From an uncultured Oscillospiraceae bacterium (GTDB taxonomy: Bacteria; Bacillota; Clostridia; Oscillospirales; Oscillospiraceae), in contig CAJUQD010000046.1 in NCBI GenBank assembly GCA_910588105.1, forward strand, positions 1-21,396: a stretch of 21,396 bases of DNA, given 5' to 3'. Below, in pieces: positions 1-8,449 of the stretch (positions are counted from its first letter, which is position 1; every line of letters starts with the position of its first letter). The notes under the pieces were generated by a model. The model saw nothing but the letters and a program-made list of their open reading frames with translations, was not told the origin of the DNA and did no database searches. The position numbers were made by a program, and so were the translations under genes.

Positions 1-66
1 GGATAATCGAGTATTATCTATCAATGCTAGTTTACATTATCCGTCCCAAGATTTCAACCCTTAAAA

Positions 67-103
67 TGTTAACCTCATCGCATATTAAGCAATGAGGTTA
101 ACA
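67..103 (-). terminator. Probable intrinsic terminator downstream of ietS
   Basis: A perfect 12-bp inverted repeat (67-78 with 92-103, arms TGTTAACCTCAT / ATGAGGTTAACA) encloses a 13-nt loop. Read leftward it is followed by TTTTAA. It lies about 100 nt past the ietS stop, with no other gene between. The stem is AT-rich and the T-tract short, so termination may be modest. I see nothing else in 1-201. Confidence 0.55.
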
Positions 104-201
104 AAAAATGCAAATCTTATAACGTACAAAATTTTTGTCGAGTATATTGCTAAGCTGACCAAATGAGCTCCATTGAACAACTCAACCTATCACTATTTCC
201 T

Positions 202-2673
202 TTAAGCAGTTGGTATTTCCGTCTGAATATAGTTGGGTATTTTATCCACAATTGCTGTATACAGGTCAATATCTTCTTTGGGGGTAGACAAAGAGACTAT
301 TAGGGAATATCTTGCTGTACTATCACATTTCCCAAGGTAACTGCGCTCTCGCCACCATCCAATCACCGGATATACAGCTATCACATTTGCATTGCACAGA
401 TTCACCGCACTGGTCTTGATAAAATCTGAATGTATAGACCCCACATCCCGATTCTCAGGCCCCAAGAACCATCGGTTGCTTCCGCTACTCCCTTCACCCT
501 TATCCTTTGGGTCATCACCGCGCATTTTGACATTGATGCGTTTTTTGAAGCCCTCGATAGATTCATTAGTATTTATGAGATCGAAACGCAAGCCATATGA
601 GGGATACCGATATCGATTCTTCCAGCCTATTTCGCCAGGGCCCGGCTCAACAAAGTACGACAATGTAACTCTCAACTCAACTTCAGTTTCGCCTAAGCTT
701 TGAAGAACTTCAGCTGGCCATGGTATTGTGTGGAGATGCATTTCTCTCGTATGAGCTGAGCCTTCGCTCTTTTCATACGGTTGTATTTCACCTTGAATAA
801 TCATATTTACAGAATTATTAAGGCATTGAATTGCTTTTTCTAAATGGGGAATACCATAACCGCAGGATCTTAGCAAGTTCCGTATTCCTTGGGATTTCAA
901 TTTGTTTGTGCAAAAGCGCCGGTACATCTCGTCTGTCCAGCGTGAGGAATGCACAAGTAATGCCCGCACAGTTTCAGGCCAAATGTCTGGATATTCAGTA
1001 AATAATTGGGCAGCCATCCAAGCAGCTTGCGCTGTGGCTGAGCTTGTCCCCCAAATTGTTGAAAACAGTCTGACAAGTGGTAAACGATCAGTGGTTAGCA
1101 ACGATAGGTCAGGACAATTGGTATAGTCTGTTCCATTGGTGGCAATGTTTCCACCATCCAGCAATATCTCGGGTTTAATAGGCCACTTGTCATCCCAATT
1201 GACGGATGTTGAACTATACGGAGACAAATCTCCAACATCAGCCACTGGAGAAAAACCTGAAAACTCTCCATCTTCAATGGTAATATCTTTCGTATACGCT
1301 CCAACTGTCAAGGCATTCCATGCTTGTCCGGGATTCTCTACGCAATGCAAAATATTTGCGCTTGGGTATTCAGCCGCACTCAATTCTGTCGGATTAACAT
1401 TACCTGCGCTGATAAAGAAAAGTCGTTTGCGACCGCTACCCTCTGCTCCAGATGTAATACTATCGACCGCTCCAGACCATGAAGTTGGACTGCCATCCCT
1501 TGTTCCATATTCAGACGAAGTCACAGCCATACATATGGCACGTTCCGCATAGGGACTGGCAATCTCAGCTAATGCCACAGCACGCTCGGTTACAGCGCCG
1601 TACAATTCAGGTGGATTCTCATCGAACGATGGCGGTGGTAGTATCTTCACTGACTCGAGTTTGTGCCAGACGTGTAACTCCTTGCTGCCAGAGAGACAAT
1701 CTTTCAAATCGTTAAACAGAGCCACACCAGCCATCTCAGTTCCATGGCCGTCGTGGTCTCCAATTCTCCAAGCACTCTCAACAGTTTGTACATCCTCTTC
1801 ACGAGTAGCCGGAGATAGGAGAGGATGTTCGGCGGATAGGCCCGTATCCAAAAGGCAGACACTTGCATTCATATTGTGGAATGTGGTGCGAGCAAGTAAT
1901 TCATCCACCCACTCGGCCTGCTCTTTTCCCAAAAGCTTATCAAAGAAACTTGTTGCATTTGGAGCCCGACGAATCTCCGCAATATAAGCACACATTGAAA
2001 TCAAGTTTTTGAGCTGCTCTTTATTAGCCTTTCCCAGTCGGACGATTCTTTCTGGAAATAGGATACGCCGTGTGTTTAATTCAATTTCTAATGTATTACA
2101 GCAAGCTGTAAAATTAAGTTCTGCACCAGAGCTATCGTTTCGCTCAAATCGCAGCCAAATTTCACACCATACTGGGTTTTCATCGGGCATGGTTGCTGTA
2201 TCGCCGAACCAAAAAGAATCTAACATGGCTAATCGAACATTTTCAATGCTCCTTACAAGATCGTTATTTTTTGGGTTTTCCTCGTCCCCAACTGGCATTC
2301 CATATGCCTGAACTTTTTCAAGGAAATATGTCTCCTGTCCGGCTGGAATATAAACGGTTGCTCTAACAATATTGTTATCCTCTTTTTTTACATTTAAAAG
2401 ACGGATACCTTTTTGCAGATTTTCTAATTGCTTAATGGCTAAGTCGCACTGAGCAGCACCAGAAAACTCCAAATATAGGCCTTCTTTATAGCGAATCGCC
2501 GCAACCTGTCGCTGCGTGAGGTCCTGGGCTCTGCTTTCTTGTAGCTTGCGGCTTATAAATTTTGCATGGGCATCAGGATCATCCCGAACTGGATACTTTA
2601 GACCGCCACCTCCACTCTGGGATGCATATGGCAGGGGCGTAGCAGTATGTTGCAAGAAAATATTCTTTGCCAT
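202..2673 (-). CDS. ietS: IetS-like subtilisin-family (S8) serine protease of an IetAS defence/toxin-antitoxin pair
   Basis: An 823-residue protein with a subtilase domain in its middle. The catalytic triad is visible: Asp276 in LLDTGLS, His310 in DHDGHGTEMAG, oxyanion Asn425 in ISAGN, and Ser544 in WGTSSATAQ. The usual Pro of the GTSxATP motif is Ala here. There is no signal peptide, so it should act in the cytoplasm, unlike secreted subtilisins. The N-terminal ~260 residues and C-terminal ~250 residues are outside the protease core and I assign them no fold. The ATG start is preceded by AGGAGG at good spacing, inside the end of ietA, and the genes are 3 nt apart. Large cytoplasmic subtilases paired with a small AAA+ ATPase are the IetAS pair, known from plasmid pTiC58 as a stability system (protease as toxin) and later reported to give phage resistance. 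The family call is strong; the target is unknown. Confidence 0.88.
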   Translation of the reverse strand: MAKNIFLQHTATPLPYASQSGGGGLKYPVRDDPDAHAKFISRKLQESRAQDLTQRQVAAIRYKEGLYLEFSGAAQCDLAIKQLENLQKGIRLLNVKKEDNNIVRATVYIPAGQETYFLEKVQAYGMPVGDEENPKNNDLVRSIENVRLAMLDSFWFGDTATMPDENPVWCEIWLRFERNDSSGAELNFTACCNTLEIELNTRRILFPERIVRLGKANKEQLKNLISMCAYIAEIRRAPNATSFFDKLLGKEQAEWVDELLARTTFHNMNASVCLLDTGLSAEHPLLSPATREEDVQTVESAWRIGDHDGHGTEMAGVALFNDLKDCLSGSKELHVWHKLESVKILPPPSFDENPPELYGAVTERAVALAEIASPYAERAICMAVTSSEYGTRDGSPTSWSGAVDSITSGAEGSGRKRLFFISAGNVNPTELSAAEYPSANILHCVENPGQAWNALTVGAYTKDITIEDGEFSGFSPVADVGDLSPYSSTSVNWDDKWPIKPEILLDGGNIATNGTDYTNCPDLSLLTTDRLPLVRLFSTIWGTSSATAQAAWMAAQLFTEYPDIWPETVRALLVHSSRWTDEMYRRFCTNKLKSQGIRNLLRSCGYGIPHLEKAIQCLNNSVNMIIQGEIQPYEKSEGSAHTREMHLHTIPWPAEVLQSLGETEVELRVTLSYFVEPGPGEIGWKNRYRYPSYGLRFDLINTNESIEGFKKRINVKMRGDDPKDKGEGSSGSNRWFLGPENRDVGSIHSDFIKTSAVNLCNANVIAVYPVIGWWRERSYLGKCDSTARYSLIVSLSTPKEDIDLYTAIVDKIPNYIQTEIPTA

Positions 2674-2676
2674 TGC

Positions 2677-3636
2677 TTATGCCTCCTTAGAAGAGTAGGC
2701 CGCAATCCTATCGAAGATAAGTTTGGAAAGAATGCTTTCATCGACGGAAGAGTTTTCAAGAATGGAAATCTTGATTGCGTCATCGCATACTCGTATAATC
2801 TCAGCATGGCTTAATGGGGTGGCTTTGTCAATAAGCTGTTCAGATGCTACAAAGTCTTTGTCAAATACACCAATCCTCAATTCGAACAACCTGCGGATAT
2901 CTTCCCTGGATGGCATTGAATAGTGCAAAACATCATCAAATCTTCTGAATAGAGCTTGATCAAGCAGTCGCTGATTATTGGTGGCCGCAACAATGATACT
3001 TTCAGATTCATCCTGTTCAATAAACTGTAGAAAAGAATTGAGGATACGCCGAGCTTCTCCCACCTCGTTGTCTAAGCCCCGATCTGCCCCAATCGCATCA
3101 AATTCATCGAAAAAATAGACGCCAGTAGAAATAGACACCGCATCAAATATTTGACGGAGCTTGACACTGGTTTCCCCCATAAATTTTGTTACTACTTTGT
3201 CCATCTGAACCGAATAGAGTGGCAAATCTAGTTCAGAAGCAATAACTGAGGCAGTAAAGGTTTTTCCAGTTCCAGGCTTTCCCTCAATAAGAATCTTTCG
3301 TCTGTTTGTCAGTCCATATTTCTGCAGCTTATTCCGATTCCTAAACTCATTCAGAATCCTCTCAATTCGTTCCAGGATATCATCTGAAACGATTAAATCG
3401 GAGAGCCTATCTGATGGAATCGTCATTAATAACATAGGGTTTTGCTGATTAATCCGAAAGACATTGCTCTTAGGTGAGCCAATCTTCTCAGCATACTTTT
3501 TTAATTCTCTGGCATATGTTTCATGACCATGGGTTGCCTCATACGCAGCGATTTGCAACACCGTTGTTTTAAATTTTTCATCCTCGTGTTCAAAATGCGC
3601 TTTAACTAAGGCTTTGACTTGATCCGCTGTAGCCAA
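2677..3636 (-). CDS. ietA: IetA-like AAA+ ATPase, partner of the IetS protease
   Basis: A 319-residue single-domain AAA+ ATPase. Walker A GKPGTGKT is at about residues 119-126, Walker B VYFFDEFD at 173-180, sensor-1 ATNN at 218-221, and an Arg-finger-like RRF at 231-233. A helical N-terminal segment (MATADQVKALVKAHFEHEDE) precedes the ATPase core. I chose the TTG at 3636: the perfect AGGAGG at 3650-3645 overlaps the upstream GTG (3645) but sits 8 nt from this TTG, and the protein then begins MATADQ. In the family IetA is the regulator or antitoxin-like partner that controls IetS. Gene order ATPase then protease, 3 nt apart, implies one transcript and matched production. No convincing promoter was found in the short gap to the tRNA terminator. 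The DNA is much more AT-rich than genes right of 4250, suggesting horizontal acquisition. Confidence 0.88.
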   Translation of the reverse strand: MATADQVKALVKAHFEHEDEKFKTTVLQIAAYEATHGHETYARELKKYAEKIGSPKSNVFRINQQNPMLLMTIPSDRLSDLIVSDDILERIERILNEFRNRNKLQKYGLTNRRKILIEGKPGTGKTFTASVIASELDLPLYSVQMDKVVTKFMGETSVKLRQIFDAVSISTGVYFFDEFDAIGADRGLDNEVGEARRILNSFLQFIEQDESESIIVAATNNQRLLDQALFRRFDDVLHYSMPSREDIRRLFELRIGVFDKDFVASEQLIDKATPLSHAEIIRVCDDAIKISILENSSVDESILSKLIFDRIAAYSSKEA

Positions 3637-3644
3637 GAAGCTCA

Positions 3645-3650
3645 CCTCCT
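3645..3650 (-). promoter_or_regulatory. Ribosome binding site that decides the ietA start
   Basis: AGGAGG on the minus strand. It leaves 8 nt to the TTG at 3636 but overlaps the GTG at 3645, so the longer GTG-initiated reading frame is unlikely to be the real one. Confidence 0.7.
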
Positions 3651-3677
3651 ATACATTTGGTTTAATGCGTAAATAGC

Positions 3678-3723
3678 AAAATGGAAAGTTTCTTTCGGGA
3701 AGCCAAAAGAAACTTTCCATTTT
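3678..3723. terminator. Perfect 18-bp hairpin just upstream of ietA (bidirectional terminator or leader element)
   Basis: Arms 3678-3695 and 3706-3723 are perfect reverse complements (18 bp) around a 10-nt loop. The stem has AAAA at one end and TTTT at the other, as in bidirectional Rho-independent terminators. It ends about 40 nt before the ietA start. It could insulate ietAS from tRNA read-through, be the relic terminator of a lost gene, or sit in the ietA leader as a regulatory structure. The sequence alone does not decide. Confidence 0.6.
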
Positions 3724-3755
3724 ACAAATAAAGGTGTCCGATCCGCAATTATGGT

Positions 3756-3799
3756 ATTAAAACAACCAGCTACAAGGCCAAGCCTTGTAGCTGGTTGTT
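3756..3799 (-). terminator. Intrinsic terminator of tRNA-Ala
   Basis: Arms 3761-3778 and 3782-3799 form a perfect 18-bp stem with a 3-nt loop. Read leftward the stem runs into TTTTAATA. It begins 3 nt after the encoded CCA end of the tRNA gene, as expected for a tRNA transcript terminator. Confidence 0.8.
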
Positions 3800-3802
3800 T
3801 CT

Positions 3803-3878
<76 letters not shown>

Positions 3879-3961
3879 ATGATCGTGGAATCCTTGATTT
3901 TCTTAGGTTTCCGAGTTATTCAGTTGTTGTATTATGCGGGTCGTTTTACTGGTCGGTTGTC

Positions 3962-3985
3962 CTCCCAGCTGAGCTATACCCCCAT
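3962..3985 (-). repeat. Truncated copy of the tRNA-Ala 5' end (24-nt direct repeat)
   Basis: Positions 3962-3985 are identical to 3857-3880, offset by 105 nt. The repeat covers tRNA nucleotides 1-22 plus two bases upstream. Beyond nucleotide 22 the copy diverges completely, with no anticodon or T arm. It lies between the promoter and the intact tRNA, as if an original tRNA-Ala was interrupted and a full copy was left or regenerated downstream. Possible origins are a collapsed attachment site or a tandem duplication followed by deletion. Confidence 0.8.
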
Positions 3986-4045
3986 ATGAACTTTTTTCAG
4001 AACTTTTTAGACTGTTACCTGTTGAGTCTTCAATCAACGTCACAT

Positions 4046-4074
4046 ATTATAGAACATTTCTTACAAATTGTCAA
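4046..4074 (-). promoter_or_regulatory. Consensus sigma-70/sigma-A promoter for the tRNA-Ala transcript
   Basis: On the minus strand, -35 TTGACA (4074-4069), a 17-nt spacer and -10 TATAAT (4051-4046) match consensus at all 12 positions. It fires leftward into the truncated tRNA copy and then the intact tRNA-Ala. Such strong promoters are typical of stable RNA genes. Confidence 0.85.
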
Positions 4075-4115
4075 TTGCTAATTTTTCGAGCTTTTGGAAC
4101 AAATCCGAGGTTTAT

Positions 4116-4136
4116 TCCCAATGAAGCTACACTCCC
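4116..4136 (-). other. Possible decayed tRNA 5' fragment
   Basis: The minus strand matches the first 21 nt of the tRNA-Ala gene at 15 of 21 positions without gaps, keeping TAGCT and TGGGA at the same spacing. No complementary 3' acceptor strand or T arm follows. It sits about 33 nt downstream of a near-consensus promoter, as a tRNA would. It could be chance similarity. Confidence 0.3.
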
Positions 4137-4169
4137 GCATTTGTGCTGCTTTTGCCTGACGCAAGAAGA

Positions 4170-4198
4170 ATGATAACAGATAGGGCGGCATTTGTCAA
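4170..4198 (-). promoter_or_regulatory. Near-consensus promoter with no intact gene directly downstream
   Basis: On the minus strand, -35 TTGACA (4198-4193), a 17-nt spacer and -10 TATCAT (4175-4170). It points toward the tRNA region. Together with the promoter at 4046-4074 it fills the gene-free stretch 3986-4254, in which I see no credible coding sequence. Confidence 0.7.
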
Positions 4199-4219
4199 CA
4201 CTTTTTTTCGTTTTTAAGT

Positions 4220-4259
4220 AAAAAAACTTGGCCGGCTGCCCGTCCGTCAGCCGGCCAAG
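4220..4259 (-). terminator. Intrinsic terminator of the trkA-trkH operon
   Basis: A perfect 12-bp GC-rich stem (4227-4238 with 4248-4259) and a 9-nt loop, followed on the minus strand by a run of seven T. It begins 23 nt beyond the trkH stop. Confidence 0.9.
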
Positions 4260-4282
4260 AAAAAGGCGCCTGTGCCCGCCGC

Positions 4283-5722
4283 TCACGAGCGCTTCCATGC
4301 GCTGCTGCTGAACAGCACCAGGATCGGGAACATCTCCAGCCGCCCCAGAATCATGGCAAAGGACAGCAACAGCTTGCTCAGCACCGAGAAGTCCGCGAAA
4401 TTTCCCGCAGGCCCCACCAGCTCCAGGCCGGGCCCCACATTGCTGATGCAGGTAATTACCGCCGTCAGCGTGGTGCCGAAGGAGAAGTTGTCCAGCCCCA
4501 CCACAATTGCCATACCGAAGACCAGGAACAGATTGGCGATAAAATAGCACTGGGCGGTGCGTACGGCGCCCTCACTCACCGCTTCTCCGTCCAGCCGAAC
4601 CACCGACACCGCGCGGGGATGGACGATGGAGCGGACCTCCCGGGCTGCGGAGCGAATCAAAATCAGGATCCGCCCGCATTTGATTCCTCCGCCTGTGGAG
4701 CCGCCGCAGGCCCCAATAAAAGTGAGCACCACCAGCAGCATTTTGGAGAACTCTGGCCACAGGTCATAGTTGTCGGAGGAGAACCCGGTGGTGGACACGA
4801 TGGACGACACCTGGAAAGCGGCGTAGCGGAGGCAATCCCCCACCGTCCCGTACACATCCCGGATATTCCAGGCAATGGCGAGGGTGGACACGGCCACCAT
4901 GACAAAGAAAAACCGCAGCTCATCGCTCTTCAGCGCCTGCCGGAGCTTGCCGGTGAGGGCGAGGAAGTAGACGGAAAAGTTGATGGAGAAGAGCAGCATG
5001 AACGCCGTGATAATGATTTCGATGGTGGGGCTGCCAAATGCCCCCACCGAGGCGTTCCGATCGGAGAAGCCGCCGGTGCCCGCCGTGGACATGGCGTGGG
5101 TGACGGCATCGTACCAGTTCATCCCCGTCAGGCGCAGCAGCAGCGTCTCCAGCGCGGTGAGCGCCAGATAGATGGCGTATAAAATCTTAGACGACTGGGA
5201 GGCCCGGGGCACCAGCTTGCTCTTTACCGGGCCGGGACTCTCCGCCCGGATGAGGAAGTTGGAGCTGATCCCCAGGAAGGGCAGCAGGGCGGCGGTGAGG
5301 ATGAGCACCCCCATTCCCCCCAGCCAGTGGGTAAAGGACCGCCAGAACAGCAGCCCCATGGGCAGCCCCTCAATAGCGGTGAGGATGGTGGCCCCGGTGG
5401 TGGTGAAGCCGGAAATGGTTTCGAAAAAACAGTCGATAAACGGCCCAAACCGGCCGGAGAACCAGAAAGGCAGCGCCCCGAACACTCCGAACAGCACCCA
5501 GATCAGGCCCACGGTGAAGAAGCCCTCCCGGGCGAAAAAGTCCGGCTTGGGCTTGAAGAGGAACACTGGTACGGCTGCCGCCGCCAGGATGATGAGGATG
5601 GCGCTCAAAAACGGGATGGGGCTCTCCCCATAGAGCAGGGCCACCCCCATGGGCAGCAGCATGGCCGCCGCCTCGATGATCAGGGTGAGGCCGGTGATGC
5701 GCAGCACCAATTTAAAATTCAT
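4283..5722 (-). CDS. trkH: TrkH/KtrB-family potassium uptake channel subunit
   Basis: A 479-residue polytopic membrane protein that forms the potassium pathway of the Trk/Ktr system in the cytoplasmic membrane. The four pore loops characteristic of the family are visible: TTTGATI (about 107-113), GTGGFS, STTGFS and SNVGPG, each around the selectivity-filter glycine. Length is normal for TrkH-type proteins. Its ATG overlaps the trkA stop as ATGA, so translation is probably coupled and the subunits are made together. A strong terminator follows. Whether it is TrkH-like or KtrB-like in ion coupling cannot be told from sequence; the partner with two RCK domains favours TrkH. Confidence 0.93.
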   Translation of the reverse strand: MNFKLVLRITGLTLIIEAAAMLLPMGVALLYGESPIPFLSAILIILAAAAVPVFLFKPKPDFFAREGFFTVGLIWVLFGVFGALPFWFSGRFGPFIDCFFETISGFTTTGATILTAIEGLPMGLLFWRSFTHWLGGMGVLILTAALLPFLGISSNFLIRAESPGPVKSKLVPRASQSSKILYAIYLALTALETLLLRLTGMNWYDAVTHAMSTAGTGGFSDRNASVGAFGSPTIEIIITAFMLLFSINFSVYFLALTGKLRQALKSDELRFFFVMVAVSTLAIAWNIRDVYGTVGDCLRYAAFQVSSIVSTTGFSSDNYDLWPEFSKMLLVVLTFIGACGGSTGGGIKCGRILILIRSAAREVRSIVHPRAVSVVRLDGEAVSEGAVRTAQCYFIANLFLVFGMAIVVGLDNFSFGTTLTAVITCISNVGPGLELVGPAGNFADFSVLSKLLLSFAMILGRLEMFPILVLFSSSAWKRS

Positions 5723-7089
5723 ACGCCGCCACCCTCGTAGATGTCGTTCAGATCCAGAATGCCGCTGTCCCGGGCGATGACAATCACATCGTCCCCCTGC
5801 TCCAGACAGGTGGAGCCCTCCGGGATGATGACGTGGTTCCCCCGGACAATGACGGCAATCAAGATACCCTTGCGCAGCCGCAGCTCCTTCAGCGCCACCC
5901 CCAAATTCCGGGTGGCGGAAGACACAATGAACTCCATAGCCTCTGCCCTTCCTCCGGCGATGCGGTACAAGGCGTTCATCACCGTGCCCTTGGAGTTTTG
6001 GAGGCCCCGGATAAACCGAAGAATGAGCCCCACCGTAGCCAGCTTGGGGGATACCACCGACTCCACCCCGGCGGATCGGGCGATGGCGGTGTAGTTCTGG
6101 CGGCTGGATTTGGCTACCACTTTGGGCACCCCTGCCTGATGGGCGTAGAGGGAGATGATGAGGTTGTCCTCATCCCGGTCTGTGAGGGCCACAAAGGCAT
6201 CGCTGGACGCCATGCGCTCCTCGGTGAGCAGCTCCGGGTCGGTGCCGTCCCCGTGGATGACCAGGGAGTGGGGAAATTCCTCAGCCAGCTCCCGGCACCG
6301 TTCCTCGCCCTTTTCCACCACCTTGCAGCTCATGCCCAGCCGCTCCAGCTGGACCAGCAGGTAGAAGGCGATGCGCCCGCCGCCGATGATAAACACGTCC
6401 CGGATGCGGTGGGTCTGGCGGCCCAGCAGCTTGAAGAACTGGTTGATGCCGCTGGGCGTGCCCGCAATGGACACCCGGTCCCCGGCGCGGATGAGGGATG
6501 CCCCGTTGGGGATAAACACCTCGTCCCCCCGCTCCACGGTGCACAGCAGCATGGGCAGGCCCTGGATTTTGGAGGACAGGGAGGCCAGGGTGCGCCCCGC
6601 CAGGAAGTCCCCCTCCTGTACGGTGAAGGACACCAGCTCCACCCGCCCCCTTGCAAAGGAGTCGATGTTGGCCGCGGAGGGGAAGCGCAGCAGCCGGGAG
6701 ATCTCCACCGCGGCGGTGAGCTCGGGGTTTATGAGCATGGTGATGCCGAAGTCGCTTTTCAGGGTGTCCAGGTCGCTGACGTATTCCGTACCCCGCACGC
6801 GGGCCACTGTGTAAGGCACCCCCAGACGGTGGGCGATGTGGCAGCACAGCAGGTTAATCTCGTCGGAGCCGGTGGCGGCGATGAGCACATCGGTCTCCTT
6901 GCACCCCGCCTCCAGCAGCGCCTCCCGGGACACGCAGTTCCCCTTCAGGCACATCACGTCCAGCTGGTTGGACAGGCGGTCCAGGGTGTCGCCGGACACG
7001 TCCACAATAGTGACGCTGTGCCCCTCGCCGGCCAGATGTTCGGCCAGGGTGGCGCCCACCTTGCCGGCGCCCGCGATAATGATGGTCAA
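5719..7089 (-). CDS. trkA: TrkA, NAD-binding regulatory subunit of potassium uptake
   Basis: A 456-residue cytoplasmic protein with the duplicated TrkA-N/TrkA-C layout. The first Rossmann motif is GAGKVG (7-12) ending in Asp30, the second GGGRIA (236-241) ending in Glu259. Each is followed by a RCK_C domain of about 80 residues. It gates the TrkH channel in response to bound nucleotides. The start is TTG at 7089, the only usable start after an in-frame upstream stop, and it has no good Shine-Dalgarno. A seven-codon frame (ATG at 7109, MKRVDLT) ends in a TGA overlapping this TTG, which could supply translational coupling. The gene begins 37 nt after the patB stop, so it may be co-transcribed with patB. 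Confidence 0.92.
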   Translation of the reverse strand: MTIIIAGAGKVGATLAEHLAGEGHSVTIVDVSGDTLDRLSNQLDVMCLKGNCVSREALLEAGCKETDVLIAATGSDEINLLCCHIAHRLGVPYTVARVRGTEYVSDLDTLKSDFGITMLINPELTAAVEISRLLRFPSAANIDSFARGRVELVSFTVQEGDFLAGRTLASLSSKIQGLPMLLCTVERGDEVFIPNGASLIRAGDRVSIAGTPSGINQFFKLLGRQTHRIRDVFIIGGGRIAFYLLVQLERLGMSCKVVEKGEERCRELAEEFPHSLVIHGDGTDPELLTEERMASSDAFVALTDRDEDNLIISLYAHQAGVPKVVAKSSRQNYTAIARSAGVESVVSPKLATVGLILRFIRGLQNSKGTVMNALYRIAGGRAEAMEFIVSSATRNLGVALKELRLRKGILIAVIVRGNHVIIPEGSTCLEQGDDVIVIARDSGILDLNDIYEGGGV

Positions 7090-7126
7090 GTCAAATCAAC
7101 TCGTTTCATAATCTATATGGGGTAGT

Positions 7127-8308
7127 TCAGCGGACCAGCCCCCGCCTTTGGGCGGCGGACAGCAGCCGGTCCAGGGCGGCGGACAGCACGGAGCGGGGAC
7201 AGGCCAGGTTGAAGCGCTCAAAGCCGGGCGCGCCGAAGGGGGCGCCGTGGCTGAGATACAGCTGGGCCTCGTCCTCCAAAAAGCGGGCCCGTTCTTCCGC
7301 GTCCATTCCCAGACAGCTCAAATCCACCCAGGCCAGATAGGTGCCCTCCATCGGGGACACAAAGGCGGTGGGGAAACTGGCCTGCATAAAGTCCCGGAGG
7401 CAGCGGTAATTGTCCCCCACATAGGCGATGAGCTCGTCCAGCCAGGGGCCGCACTGCTCATAGCCCGCCTCCAGCGCCCGGACGCCGAAAATGCTGTAGG
7501 TGCCGCAGCCGGACCGCCCCACCTCCCGCTCCAGCACCGCTTTTTTCTCGGGGTCGGGGACCAGCATATTGGCGCAGCACAGCCCCGCCAGGGAGAAGGT
7601 CTTGCTGCACGCGGAGCCCACCACGGAGTTTTGGGCAAAGGCCTCCCCCAGGGAAGGGAAGGGGATGTGGCGGAAGGGGGGCTGGATGAGGTCGCAGTGG
7701 ATCTCGTCGCTGATAACCAGAACATGGTTTTTCAGGCACAGCTCCCCCAGCCGGCGCAGCTCCTCCTCGCTCCACACCCGGCCCACCGGGTTGTGGGGAG
7801 AGCACAGGATGAGGGCGGCCACCTCCGGCCGGGCCAGCTTTTCCGCCAGGTCGTCAAAATCCATCTCATACCGGCCGTTGGCCAGCCGCAGGGGGTTTTC
7901 CACCAGGGTGCGGCCGTTGTCCCGCACCGACCGAAAAAAGGGCGGGTACACCGGGGGCTGGATGACGATGCCGTCCCCCGGCCTGGTCAGTGCCCGGACG
8001 GCGGCGTTCAGACCCTGCACCACCCCGTTCACCCGGATGATCCACTCCCGCCGGATGTCCCAGCCGTGGCGGGACGCCATCCAGCCGCGCAGGGCGCTGA
8101 AATAGCGCTCACCCCAGCCGGTATATCCCCACAGGCCGGAGCGAGCGGTTTCCTCCAGCGCTTTGATAATGGCGGGAGGGGAGGCAAACTCCATGTCCGC
8201 CACCGAAAGCGGAACAATATCGGGGCTGAGACCCGGCTTCATCAGGTCCCACTTCTCCGCCTCCACGCCCACCCGGGCGGGGACGGGCCGGTCAAACTGG
8301 CTTTCCAT
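7127..8308 (-). CDS. patB: MalY/PatB-family PLP-dependent C-S lyase or aminotransferase
   Basis: A 393-residue fold-type I PLP enzyme. The Schiff-base lysine is Lys236 in SACSKTFSLAG. SDEIHCD (200-206) supplies the Asp that contacts the pyridine nitrogen, and NPVGRVW (173-179) is the usual substrate/PLP-contact block. The N-terminal VPLSVADMEF segment and overall pattern match the MalY/PatB branch, whose members cleave cystathionine or cysteine conjugates to a thiol, pyruvate and ammonia. The ATG has AGGAG at 8-nt spacing and a clear promoter upstream (8391-8419). It heads the leftward set patB-trkA-trkH; no functional link to potassium uptake is evident. The exact substrate is not determined by sequence. 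Confidence 0.85.
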   Translation of the reverse strand: MESQFDRPVPARVGVEAEKWDLMKPGLSPDIVPLSVADMEFASPPAIIKALEETARSGLWGYTGWGERYFSALRGWMASRHGWDIRREWIIRVNGVVQGLNAAVRALTRPGDGIVIQPPVYPPFFRSVRDNGRTLVENPLRLANGRYEMDFDDLAEKLARPEVAALILCSPHNPVGRVWSEEELRRLGELCLKNHVLVISDEIHCDLIQPPFRHIPFPSLGEAFAQNSVVGSACSKTFSLAGLCCANMLVPDPEKKAVLEREVGRSGCGTYSIFGVRALEAGYEQCGPWLDELIAYVGDNYRCLRDFMQASFPTAFVSPMEGTYLAWVDLSCLGMDAEERARFLEDEAQLYLSHGAPFGAPGFERFNLACPRSVLSAALDRLLSAAQRRGLVR

Positions 8309-8390
8309 AGTGCGGCTCCTTTTATCTTATGTCATAGTGGCAGCCCCCGCCTCCCCACACGCAGCGAGAGGGTGGGTGCAAGTATGACAC

Positions 8391-8419
8391 ATTATAACAC
8401 CCTTCTACCCAAGAGGCAA
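8391..8419 (-). promoter_or_regulatory. Promoter of patB (and possibly trkA-trkH)
   Basis: On the minus strand, -35 TTGCCT (8419-8414), 17-nt spacer and perfect -10 TATAAT (8396-8391), about 80 nt upstream of the patB ATG. It is divergent from the dehydrogenase promoter at 8450-8478. Confidence 0.7.
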
Positions 8420-8449
8420 CGGGGGAAGCGCTTTTTTCCCTGCGCCGCC

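Noticed and set aside
4071..4550. A minus-strand frame covering the end of trkH and the gap to the tRNA
   Set aside because: Overlaps trkH out of frame, crosses the trkH terminator and the 4170-4198 promoter, and shows no family features.
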